Part shown: piece by piece, positions 25,264 through 32,712 of the stretch
How positions within the stretch are numbered: position 1 is the first letter of the stretch
How the letters are laid out: the number at the start of each line of letters is the position of its first letter
Assembly (NCBI RefSeq): GCF_000719265.1
Contig: NZ_JOFL01000020.1
Coordinates: forward strand, 37,699-101,698
DNA: 64,000 nt
Direction of reading: 5' to 3'
DNA from: Streptomyces roseoverticillatus
Lineage (GTDB): Bacteria; Actinomycetota; Actinomycetes; Streptomycetales; Streptomycetaceae
The notes under the pieces: model-generated
The model's input: only the letters and a program-made list of their open reading frames with translations
What the model was told of the DNA's origin: nothing
Database searches by the model: none
Translations under genes and position numbers: made by a program

Positions 25264-26144
25264 GGGGCCACGGTACGGTCCGGCGCCGGAGCGCTGCCGC
25301 CGCCGGGGCCGGGGTGGACCCGTTCCAGGGCCTCCCAGCCGCTGTCGTGCGCGCGGACGTCGGCCTCGGCCCGGCCGCCCCCGCGCAGCCCGAACAGGCG
25401 CTTGGCGACGAGCAGGTACACCACGACGGCGAGGTTGATGACGAGGGTGAGGACCTTCAAGGCGCTGACGTGGCCGGTGAGTTCGTAGACCTCGGGGACG
25501 AGGAGCACGGACGTCGCGACGAAGGTGAGGTACTCGGCCCACCGGCGCGCCCGCCACAGGCCGACGGCCTCCACGCCTTCGAGGACCGCGTACGCGGCGA
25601 CGACGGCGCCGATGACCCACAGGGTGCGGCCGTGGGCGGCGAAGGCCCGTTCGGCTTCGCCGAGCAGGCCGCGGCCGTGGGCGCCGGTGGGGCCGCCGAC
25701 GCCGTTCTGCAGGGCGTCGGCGAAGCGGTAGAAGGGGCCCCTGAGCCGCTCCCGCTCGCGGGCGAAGACGAAGACGGCGACGGCGAGCACGGCCAGGACC
25801 ACGCAGTGCAGCATGCGGTCGAGGGCGATCAGGCGCAGGACGTAGCGGTCGCGCAACGGGCGGCCGCGCAGGGGCAGCTCGACGGCCGCACGCTCCGGGG
25901 GCGTGTCCCGCGCGGGCCGGGCGGGCGGCGGCAGAGCCAGCCAGGCGTCGCAGCGCAGGCACCGGTGCCAGCGCAGGCCGCCGGCGTCCTCGCGCACGAG
26001 CAGGGCGTCGGCGGGGCGTACGGCCGCGGCGTCCGTGCCGACCAGGCGGTGGCCGTGCAGGGCGCATTCGAGGAGTTCGTACCGGATGCGGCGGCGTTCG
26101 GGGCGCGCGCCCGGAGCGGCCGTCAGTCCCGGCCCGTCGCTCAC
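25260..26144 (-). CDS. DUF2127-type membrane protein
   Basis: The roughly 294-aa protein has a hydrophilic N-terminal region with a CALHGH...CLRCDAW cysteine set that could bind zinc. Four hydrophobic segments follow (about 120-140, 180-200, 215-235, 245-262). The pattern fits DUF2127, a family of unknown function in actinobacteria. I use GTG 26144 because GGAGGG lies just upstream inside the longer reading from ATG 26165; the longer form remains possible. Coupled to the MDMPI-like gene by a 4-base overlap. Confidence 0.7.
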   Translation of the reverse strand: MSDGPGLTAAPGARPERRRIRYELLECALHGHRLVGTDAAAVRPADALLVREDAGGLRWHRCLRCDAWLALPPPARPARDTPPERAAVELPLRGRPLRDRYVLRLIALDRMLHCVVLAVLAVAVFVFARERERLRGPFYRFADALQNGVGGPTGAHGRGLLGEAERAFAAHGRTLWVIGAVVAAYAVLEGVEAVGLWRARRWAEYLTFVATSVLLVPEVYELTGHVSALKVLTLVINLAVVVYLLVAKRLFGLRGGGRAEADVRAHDSGWEALERVHPGPGGGSAPAPDRTVAP

Positions 26145-26364
26145 GCGCCCACCGTCCCTCCGCAACCGGCTCGGCCGCCGCGGCCGTGCGGGCCGCTCCA
26201 GGGCACGAGTATGGCCGGTCGGGCCGCACGGGGCCGGGATTCAGGGGGTGTATTCAGTATCCCTGTACCCGGGCGGGCCTGTCACCATCCGCCGGGATGA
26301 TCTTCGTCTCGATCCGCGCCCCTACGGTGGTGGGGACCCCGGCACCATCACCTTGGGAGTGGAC

Positions 26365-26886
26365 GTGACACACGACGGCAGGCCCGCGCGGGAAACTCTG
26401 GACGCACTGGCGGCGGAGCTCACCGGCATGGCGGAAGCGGATCACCGCGCCGCGCCCGGCGCGCACAGCGAGGACCCGGCCGAGCAGCTGGCCTGGCGGC
26501 GCCTGACGGCCCGGCACGGCGACCGGCTGGCCCGGATCATGGACGAGTTCGGCTGGCCGGCGGCGGAGCTCGTCGGCGAGGACGCGGCCCGCGCCGCCTG
26601 GCTGGTCGCCCAGCACGCCGACCGGCAGCTCGACGTGCAGCGGCGGGCGCTGGGCCTGCTGGAGGAGGCGGTGGCGCGGGGTGCGGCCGGGGCGCGCGAG
26701 CTGGCGTTCCTGCGCGACCGCGTGCTGGTCAACGACGGGTACGAGCAGGTCTGCGGCACGCAGATCGCCGGGGTGAAGGACGGCGCGCCCGTGCCGTGGC
26801 CCTGCCGGGAGCCCGGGCGCGTGGACGAGCTGCGCGCGGAGGCCGGCATCGAGCCGTACGCGGAGTACGTCGCCCGGTTCTCGTGA
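26365..26886 (+). CDS. DUF6624-like hypothetical protein
   Basis: The 173-aa soluble protein contains AWLVAQHADRQLDVQRRALGLLEEAV, FLRDRVLVNDGYEQVCGTQIAGVKDG and a closing ELRAEAGIEPYAEYV. This recalls the DUF6624 group, whose function is unknown. The N-terminal half is a repeat-like helical region (LAAELTGMAEADHR). The start at GTG 26365 has GGGAG close upstream; GTG 26359 is an alternative. No membrane segment or signal is seen. The gene faces the small minus-strand gene at 26934. Confidence 0.6.
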   Translation: MTHDGRPARETLDALAAELTGMAEADHRAAPGAHSEDPAEQLAWRRLTARHGDRLARIMDEFGWPAAELVGEDAARAAWLVAQHADRQLDVQRRALGLLEEAVARGAAGARELAFLRDRVLVNDGYEQVCGTQIAGVKDGAPVPWPCREPGRVDELRAEAGIEPYAEYVARFS

Positions 26887-26933
26887 CCGGCGCGCCGGGC
26901 GGTGCTTGCGCGGTGACCGAGGTCCTGTGGCGC

Positions 26934-27113
26934 CTACGGGCGCTCCCGGCGCGTCTGCGTGCCGGGCTCCTCCGCCGGCTCCTCGGGCGTCAGGGGTTCC
27001 GCGTCGCGCCACTCCTCGGTCCGGGTGGGCCGGCCCGAGCGGGTCAGCTCTTCCACTTCCTTCTTCAGCTCGTCGTCCCGCTTGGCGCCGTGCTTGCTGC
27101 TTCCCCGGTCCAT
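26934..27113 (-). CDS. Small conserved hydrophilic protein
   Basis: The 59-aa acidic/basic protein starts MDRGSSKHGAKRDDELKKEV and contains TEEWRDAEPLTPEEPAEEPG. I recall streptomycetes carrying short proteins with an MDRGSSKH start and an EEWR motif, but know no function. GGAGG lies 8 bases before ATG 27113, so expression is credible. It points away from the iron box at 27213, which lies 100 bases upstream and could act on either side. Confidence 0.65.
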   Translation of the reverse strand: MDRGSSKHGAKRDDELKKEVEELTRSGRPTRTEEWRDAEPLTPEEPAEEPGTQTRRERP

Positions 27114-27212
27114 CGTTCGTGCCTCCTGAGGGTCGGAGTGGCTGGAACCCGTCGGGTGCCCGGACTTCTCCCGGCTAAACCAGCCACACCCTCCCCCGAA
27201 ACCAAGATTTAG

Positions 27213-27231
27213 TTAGGTTAGGCTTACCTCA
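27213..27231. promoter_or_regulatory. Iron box (DmdR/IdeR-type operator) before the GNAT gene
   Basis: The 19-mer TTAGGTTAGGCTTACCTCA matches the actinobacterial consensus TTAGGTTAGGCTAACCTAA at 17 of 19 positions. It lies 36 bases before the GNAT start at 27268 and 100 bases from the small minus-strand gene start. Iron-loaded DmdR/IdeR repressors bind such sites, so low iron should raise expression. Confidence 0.85.
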
Positions 27232-27267
27232 CTTTCTGCAGGTGAACGTGAGAACCGGGAGCCCTCT

Positions 27268-27873
27268 ATGAGGCTGGGTCCGCTGACGGTCCGTACGGGA
27301 GAGGGCCGTCCGGTCCTCCCGGCGCCGGGCGGCGTACGAAGAGCACGGGCCGCCGACGCGCCCGGGCTCCACGCCCTGTCGGAACCCTTCATGCGGACCG
27401 GTGCGCTGCGCCGCCGCACACCGCACGTCTACGCGGCCCGGTTCGCCGAGTTCTTCGTGGCGGAGGACGCCCACGGAACCCTCGAAGGGTGCGTGGCCCT
27501 GCGGGCCTTCCCCGGCGACCGCCTGTCGGCCACCGGGACGGCGGGCGTGCTGCACAACTTCTGCGTGCGGCCCGACCGCCAGCGCCGCGGCGTCGGCTCG
27601 CGGCTGCTGACGGCGCTGCTCCTCCACGCCTCCGACCGGTCGGTGACCGAGGTGTTCGCGGCGACGACCGGCGACGGCGAGGCCTTCCTCCGCAGCGGCT
27701 TCCGCGAGACCGACTCCTCGCGGGCACCGCGCACGTGGGTGGCGGCCCTGGATCCCTCCCGCGGCTCCCGCGTCTTCGCCCGCCCCCTGCCCGGGGCGGC
27801 GCTCTCCGAGGGGAGCGCCCCCGTTCAGCCCTGGCCTGCGCGCCACTGCCGCGCGAGCACATACACCAGGTAG
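27268..27873 (+). CDS. Iron-boxed GNAT acetyltransferase, N-acetylglutamate-synthase-like
   Basis: The 201-aa GNAT has a starting strand VRRARAADAPGLHALSEPFM, FFVAEDAHGTLEGCVALRAF, the acetyl-CoA loop VRPDRQRRGVGSRLL (Q/RxxGxG/A), EVFAATTGDGEAFLRSGFRE, and TW close to the end. The combination of ALHALSEPF at the start and the FxxxTT...FLRSGFRE segment resembles short actinobacterial N-acetylglutamate synthases, the first step of ornithine synthesis. Together with the iron box and the argJBD genes across the cluster, this suggests ornithine supply for the siderophore. An alternative is acetylation of the siderophore itself. GGGAG precedes ATG 27268. The 3' end overlaps the convergent permease gene by 49 bases. 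Confidence 0.7.
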   Translation: MRLGPLTVRTGEGRPVLPAPGGVRRARAADAPGLHALSEPFMRTGALRRRTPHVYAARFAEFFVAEDAHGTLEGCVALRAFPGDRLSATGTAGVLHNFCVRPDRQRRGVGSRLLTALLLHASDRSVTEVFAATTGDGEAFLRSGFRETDSSRAPRTWVAALDPSRGSRVFARPLPGAALSEGSAPVQPWPARHCRASTYTR

Positions 27874-28946
27874 CAGCCGCCCACGACCCCGGTCAGGACC
27901 CCCACGGGAAGCTGCGTGGGGGCCAGCATCCGCTGCGCGGTGATGTCGCTGACCGCGAGCACCAAGGCGCCCAGCGCGGCGGACGGCAGGAGGCCCGGAC
28001 CCGGGGAGCGGGTGAGCCGGCGCGCGACCTGCGGGGCCACGAGGGCCACGAACGGGACGGGGCCCGCGACCGCGGTGGCGAGCGCGGTCAGTCCCACGCC
28101 CGTGACGAGCGCCCAGGCCTTGGCCCGCTCGACCCGTACGCCCAGCGCCGACGCCGTGTCCTCGCCCATCTCCAGCATGCGCAGCGGCCGGGCGAGGAAC
28201 AGGGCGGCGGGGCCGAGGACCGCGAGCGCCGCCGTCATCGTCGACACGTGCTCCCAGCCGCGGCCGTTGAGGCTGCCGGTGAGCCAGACCTGCGCGCTCT
28301 GCGCGTCGGTGAACGACGCCTTGGCGATCAGGTAGGCGTTCGCCGAGGAGAGCAGGGCGCTCACCCCGATGCCGACGAGGACGAGCCGGAACGCGGATGC
28401 GCCGCGCCGCCACGCGAGCAGATAGACGGCGGCGCTGGTGACCGCGCAGCCGACGACCGACCCGGCGGCGACCGAGACCGCGCCCGCGCTCAGCACGAGG
28501 ACGGCGACGAGGGCGCCGGTGGCGGAGCCGACGGTGAAGCCGATGACGTCGGGGCTGCCGAGGGGGTTGCGGGCGACGCTCTGGAAGAGCGCCCCGGACA
28601 GGCCGAGCGCGGCGCCCGTCAGCAGGGCCGTCAGCAGCCGGGGCAGCCGCAGCTCTTCGACGATGTACGTGTACGCGGGGTTGCCGTCGCCGGCGAGGAC
28701 GCGCAGGACGTCGGGGGCGGGGATGCGGAAGTCGCCGGTGGTCAGCGTCCACACGCCGGTCGCGGCCGCGGCCAGGAGCAGGGCGGCGCAGACGGCGGCG
28801 GCGCGCGGGTCCCAGCGCAGGGAAAGCGCGGGACGGCCGGGGCGGCCGGGCAGGGCGAGGCGCAGGGTGCGCAGGCGCGTGGCCCGCGGGGGCCCGGCCG
28901 GCCGCTCCGCCCGGCCGGGGCGCGCAAGGGGGGTACGGCTGGTCAC
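27825..28946 (-). CDS. FecCD-family ferric-siderophore permease (second subunit)
   Basis: The 373-aa inner-membrane permease has about 9-10 hydrophobic segments. The FecCD signatures are VEELRLPRLLTALLTGAALGLSGALFQ and the cytoplasmic EAA-like loop GVGLTALATAVAGPVPFVALVAPQVAR. The first 45 residues are basic, proline-rich and cytoplasmic. It pairs with the upstream permease to import ferric siderophore from the lipoprotein at 58446. GTG 28946 overlaps the upstream stop as GTGA. No ATPase gene accompanies the pair in this window, so a shared ATPase elsewhere is needed. Confidence 0.9.
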   Translation of the reverse strand: MTSRTPLARPGRAERPAGPPRATRLRTLRLALPGRPGRPALSLRWDPRAAAVCAALLLAAAATGVWTLTTGDFRIPAPDVLRVLAGDGNPAYTYIVEELRLPRLLTALLTGAALGLSGALFQSVARNPLGSPDVIGFTVGSATGALVAVLVLSAGAVSVAAGSVVGCAVTSAAVYLLAWRRGASAFRLVLVGIGVSALLSSANAYLIAKASFTDAQSAQVWLTGSLNGRGWEHVSTMTAALAVLGPAALFLARPLRMLEMGEDTASALGVRVERAKAWALVTGVGLTALATAVAGPVPFVALVAPQVARRLTRSPGPGLLPSAALGALVLAVSDITAQRMLAPTQLPVGVLTGVVGGCYLVYVLARQWRAGQG

Positions 28947-30031
28947 AGTTCGCTGATCCTCTTGCGGCGGACGAGTGCGATGAACAGGGGCGCTCCGAGG
29001 AACGCGGTGACGACGCCGGCCTCCAGCTCCTGCGGGCGCAGCACGACGCGGCCGAGGATGTCGGAGGCCAGCAGCAGGGCGGCCGCGAGGACGGCGCTGT
29101 AGGGCAGGACCCACCGCTGGTCGGGGCCGGCGATCAGGCGGGCCACGTGCGGAACGGCCAGGCCGACGAAGGCGATCGGGCCGACGGCGGCGGTGGCGGC
29201 CCCGCACAGCAGGGTGATCGCCGCCATGGTCGCGAACTGCGTGCGGCCCGGGTGGGCGCCGAGCGCGCGGGCGGTGTCGTCGCCGAGGGCCAGGGCGTTG
29301 AGCGGCCGGGCCAGCAGGGCGGCCAGCAGGGCGCCGGCGGCCAGGAACGGCAGCACCTGGCGGGCGAGGGCGCCGTCGGCGGCGCCGAGGGTGCCGATCT
29401 GCCAGAACCGGAAGCGGTTGAGGGCGAGCGGGTCGAGCAGGATCAGGCCGTTGACGACCGCGGTGAGGACGGCGGTGACGGCCGTGCCCGCGAGCGCGAG
29501 CCGTACGGGCGTGGCCCGGGACCGGCCGCGGGTGCCGAGCAGGTGGACGGCCGCCGCGGCGACGGCCGCGCCCAGCAGCGCGCACCACACGTAGGCGTTG
29601 AAGCTGCCGAGGTCGAGGAGGGCCGTGGCGCCCGCGACGGCGGCCGCGGCGCCGGCGTTGACGCCGAGCAGGCCGGGGTCGGCGAGCGGGTTGCGCGTGA
29701 GGGCCTGCATGAGGGCGCCGGACAGGCCGAGGGCGATGCCGACGCCGATGGCCAGGAGGCTGCGCGGCAGCCGGGAGGTGCGGACGACGATCCAGTCGTC
29801 GTTGCCGGGGTCGTGGTGCAGGAGGGCGTGCAGGACGTCGCCGGGCGGGATCGTCTTGGCGCCGATGCCGGTGCTCAGCACGGCGAGGACGGCGACGAGG
29901 GCGGTGCAGGCGAGCAGCCCGGCGGCCCGCCGCGCGTGCTGAGCGCGGCGGGCCGGGGGCGGCCCCTCGCCTCCGGCGTTCTGCACGGGGCGGGGGCCGT
30001 CGGTGGTGGTGGGAGCGGCAGTGGTGCTCAC
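28943..30031 (-). CDS. FecCD-family ferric-siderophore permease (first subunit)
   Basis: The 362-aa multi-spanning membrane protein carries the FecCD marks VRTSRLPRSLLAIGVGIALGLSGALMQ, NPLADPGLLGVNAGA and AVGPIAFVGLAVPHVARLIAGP, close to FepD/CchC-type subunits. Its N-terminal 25 residues are hydrophilic. It forms a heterodimer with the next gene's product. GTG 30031 overlaps the stop of the siderophore-interacting protein (GTGA), so the three genes are translated together. Confidence 0.9.
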   Translation of the reverse strand: MSTTAAPTTTDGPRPVQNAGGEGPPPARRAQHARRAAGLLACTALVAVLAVLSTGIGAKTIPPGDVLHALLHHDPGNDDWIVVRTSRLPRSLLAIGVGIALGLSGALMQALTRNPLADPGLLGVNAGAAAAVAGATALLDLGSFNAYVWCALLGAAVAAAAVHLLGTRGRSRATPVRLALAGTAVTAVLTAVVNGLILLDPLALNRFRFWQIGTLGAADGALARQVLPFLAAGALLAALLARPLNALALGDDTARALGAHPGRTQFATMAAITLLCGAATAAVGPIAFVGLAVPHVARLIAGPDQRWVLPYSAVLAAALLLASDILGRVVLRPQELEAGVVTAFLGAPLFIALVRRKRISEL

Positions 30032-30855
30032 GCGTGCTCTTCGTCCGAGTGGTGGTCGTGGTTCTCCACGCCGCGCTTCCAGTAACCGTCGATGTCCACC
30101 TGCTCCTTGGCCATGCCGAGGTCGCGGCGCAGGTAGCGGCGGATGGGCTTGAGGGTGGTGGCCTCGCCGGCGATCCAGGCGTAGCCGAGCCCGCCGGCGG
30201 GCAGTCCGGCGGCGCGGACGGCCCGCTCCAGCAGGTCGCTCGTGCCGGGCGGGGTGTCCCCGCGGTGCAGCCAGGTCAGGGTGCAGTCGGCGGCGGTGGT
30301 GAACTCCTGCTCGTCCTCCGGGCCGGGCACTTCGGCGAAGGCGAGGACGCGGGCGCCGGCGGGCAGCATCTCCAGCCAGCGGCCGAGCGCGGGCAGGGCG
30401 GTCTCCTCGGCGGCCAGCAGGTACCAGTCGTGGACCATCGGGAGGATCTCGGAGCCGCGCGGGCCGAGGACGCCCAGCCGCATGCCCGGCTCCGCGCGCG
30501 CGGCCCACGCGGAGCCCACGCCGTCGCCGTGCAGGACCATGTCGACGTCCAGCTCCTGCGCTTCGGGGCGGTAGTGACGGACGGTGTAGTCACGGGTGAT
30601 GGGCTCCACGGGGGCGTCCATCCAGGTGTCGTCGCGGATGACCGGCTCGACGGGCAGCTCGGCACCGGACTCGGCGAAGCAGAGCTTCACGTGGTCGGTC
30701 GGCGCCTGTTCGCAGAACCCCTCCAGCGCCGGGCCGGCGAACGTCACCCGGACCGTGGAGGGGGTGATGCGGTCGACCCTGCGCACCTCCAGCAGGCGGT
30801 ATTTGAGGGGGTGGCGGACGATGCGCATGCGCGGCGGGAGCGTCTCAATGGTCAT
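30028..30855 (-). CDS. Siderophore-interacting protein (FAD-dependent ferric reductase)
   Basis: The 275-aa cytosolic SIP flavoprotein has an FAD-binding barrel with TPSTVRVTFAG and the RDYTVRHYRPEAQELDVDMV segment (the RxYTxR motif). A C-terminal NAD(P)H domain follows with YLLAAEETALPALGRWLE, LAFAEVPG and YAWIAGEATTLKPIRRYLR. Such proteins reduce Fe(III) in imported siderophores to release Fe(II). It heads a three-gene operon with two permeases. An iron box lies about 125 bases upstream, and a strong hairpin lies between the two. The 3' tail ends in a His/Asp/Glu-rich run (DHHSDEEH) that could bind metal. Confidence 0.92.
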   Translation of the reverse strand: MTIETLPPRMRIVRHPLKYRLLEVRRVDRITPSTVRVTFAGPALEGFCEQAPTDHVKLCFAESGAELPVEPVIRDDTWMDAPVEPITRDYTVRHYRPEAQELDVDMVLHGDGVGSAWAARAEPGMRLGVLGPRGSEILPMVHDWYLLAAEETALPALGRWLEMLPAGARVLAFAEVPGPEDEQEFTTAADCTLTWLHRGDTPPGTSDLLERAVRAAGLPAGGLGYAWIAGEATTLKPIRRYLRRDLGMAKEQVDIDGYWKRGVENHDHHSDEEHA

Positions 30856-30905
30856 CGATCATCCCAATCTGGCCGGGGCGTGCCGCGGGACCGGCACCGC
30901 GTCGC

Positions 30906-30937
30906 GGTGGCCCCCGCGCGGGCGCGCGGGGGCCACC
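30906..30937 (-). terminator. Perfect GC hairpin between the exporter operon and the SIP gene
   Basis: The arms of 14 bp (30906-30919 and 30924-30937) pair perfectly around a 4-base loop. On the minus strand it lies downstream of the ABC exporter stop and the iron box but upstream of the SIP start, so it would sit in the 5' leader of the SIP transcript. It may end read-through from the long NRPS operon, or act as an attenuator. No U-tract follows. Confidence 0.65.
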
Positions 30938-30979
30938 GGGCTTCACGTGGACGGCCGGAGAACACGCCCCGAACCGAAC

Positions 30980-30998
30980 TTAGGCAACCCTAACCTAA
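30980..30998. promoter_or_regulatory. Iron box before the siderophore-uptake operon
   Basis: TTAGGCAACCCTAACCTAA matches the consensus at 15 of 19 positions. The right half (CTAACCTAA) is perfect and the left half is degenerate. It lies just after the ABC exporter stop (31000) and about 125 bases before the SIP start (30855), so it most likely controls the SIP-permease operon. Confidence 0.75.
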
Positions 30999-30999
30999 C

Positions 31000-32712
31000 T
31001 CATTGTGTATTGGCCATCGTTCCGGCCACCCGGCCCCCGTCCAGCGCGATCACCCGCGGCAGCCGGGCGATGGTCGCCGGCCGGTGCGCGACCACGACGA
31101 TCGTGCGGTCGCCGCGCATCCCGTCCAGCGCGTGCTCCAGCCGGCCCGCCGTCACCGGGTCGATGTCCGCGGTCGCCTCGTCCAGGACGAGCACCGCGGG
31201 ATCGGCCAGCGCGGCCCGCAGCAGCCCGACGATCTGCCGCTCCCCCGCCGACAGCCGGGAGCCGCGCACGCCCACCTCGGCGTCGAGGCCGCCGAGGTCG
31301 CGGAGCCAGTCCTCCAGGCCCAGTTCGGCGACGGCCCGCTCCATGGCGGCACGGCCCGGAGCGCTGTGCACCAGCTCCAGGTTGGCCGCCACCGTGCCGG
31401 TCACCATGCGGACCTCCTGCGGCACCAGCACCACGCGCCGGCGCAGCTCCGCCTCCGGGATGTCCCGCAGGTCGACGCCCGCGAACCGCACCACGCCCCG
31501 GTCCGGCGCGTAGAGGCCGCACAGCAGCTTCGACAGCGTCGTTTTGCCCGAGCCGGTCTCGCCGACCACGCCGCTGCGGTCACCCACCGGGAAGCTCAGC
31601 GAGACGCCGCGCAGCACCTCCGTACCGTCGCGGTAGGCGTAGCCGAGACCTTCGCAGCCGAGTTCTCCGCGCAGGGGCAACTCTGTGGCGGGGCCCCCCT
31701 TCCGGGGCTCCTCGTCCGCCGCCCGGTCGGTGGCCGCCAGCAGGTCCAGCAGCCGGGCCAGGCCCGTACGCGCCGTCTGCACCTCGCCGACGAGCTGCGA
31801 GATGTCCGCGAACGAGTCGAAGAGGTTACGGCTCGCCAGGACGAACACCACGACCGTGCCGACGCCCATCGCCCCGCGCGAGACGGACCAGCCGCCCACC
31901 AGCAGCAGCACGACCAGCGCCAACCCCTCGATCAGGCCCACCAGGTCGATGCGGTTCTCCACCCGGACCGCCCGCCGCGCCGCGCCCACGGCCGCGGTGT
32001 TCTCCCGGTCGAAGCGGCGCAGCCACCCGGGCAGGCCGCGGGCGCTCTGCAGCGCCTCCCGCACGTTCAGCGTCTCGGTGAACGTCGCCGCGACCGTCGC
32101 CTCCGCCGCCGCCTTCCCGCCGAACGCGCGCGGCGCGGACCGCTGGAACCAGCGCATCACCAGCAGCGTCAGCGGCACGAACACGGCGAGCTGCACCAGC
32201 GCGAGCTGCCACGAGTAGCCGAAGAGCACGACGAGCGTGAACAGGAGCGTCGCCGTCGCCGACACCAGGTTGCGCAGGTGCATGCGCACGAACGAGGCCA
32301 GCGCGGCCACCTCGCCCGTCGTACGGCGCAGCAGGTCGCCCGTGCGGTGCGACTCCAGGAACCGCAGCGGCGCCGACGCCAGGTTCTCCACGCACTTCTC
32401 GCGCAGGCCGCGCACCACGTTCTCGCCGGCCTTCGCCAGCAGCAGCTCACCGGCGCGGGCCAGGCCCAGCTGGAGGACGGCCAGGAGGACGAGGACCGCG
32501 GCGGCGGCCAGCAGCCCGCCGCGGTCGTCGGCCAGCAGCGCGTCCGTCGCCCGCCCGATCAGCGGGGCGACGGCCACGAGCGCGGCGGAGTCGGCCAGCC
32601 CGACCACGACGGCGACGACGAGGGCCCGCCGGTGCGGGCGCAGGTAGGGAGCGGCCCGGCGCAACACGCGCCGCTCATCGGGCTGCTCGTTGAGCAGGAC
32701 CGGCTCAGCCAC
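31000..32712 (-). CDS. ABC half-transporter (TMD-NBD) with intact catalytic site
   Basis: The 570-aa type IV (exporter-fold) half-transporter has six hydrophobic segments (about 30-330), then the NBD: Walker A VGETGSGKTTLS, Q-loop PQEVRM, a signature variant LSAGERQIVGLLRAAL, Walker B VLVLDEATADI with the catalytic Glu, and the switch His in VVVAHRPAT. It overlaps the previous ABC gene by 8 bases, and the two should form a heterodimer. Next to NRPS genes this pair most likely secretes the siderophore, but the IrtAB case shows exporter-fold pairs can import. GTG 32712 has GGAGGG 5 bases upstream; the longer reading from 32844 is a shadow of the other gene. Confidence 0.88.
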   Translation of the reverse strand: MAEPVLLNEQPDERRVLRRAAPYLRPHRRALVVAVVVGLADSAALVAVAPLIGRATDALLADDRGGLLAAAAVLVLLAVLQLGLARAGELLLAKAGENVVRGLREKCVENLASAPLRFLESHRTGDLLRRTTGEVAALASFVRMHLRNLVSATATLLFTLVVLFGYSWQLALVQLAVFVPLTLLVMRWFQRSAPRAFGGKAAAEATVAATFTETLNVREALQSARGLPGWLRRFDRENTAAVGAARRAVRVENRIDLVGLIEGLALVVLLLVGGWSVSRGAMGVGTVVVFVLASRNLFDSFADISQLVGEVQTARTGLARLLDLLAATDRAADEEPRKGGPATELPLRGELGCEGLGYAYRDGTEVLRGVSLSFPVGDRSGVVGETGSGKTTLSKLLCGLYAPDRGVVRFAGVDLRDIPEAELRRRVVLVPQEVRMVTGTVAANLELVHSAPGRAAMERAVAELGLEDWLRDLGGLDAEVGVRGSRLSAGERQIVGLLRAALADPAVLVLDEATADIDPVTAGRLEHALDGMRGDRTIVVVAHRPATIARLPRVIALDGGRVAGTMANTQ

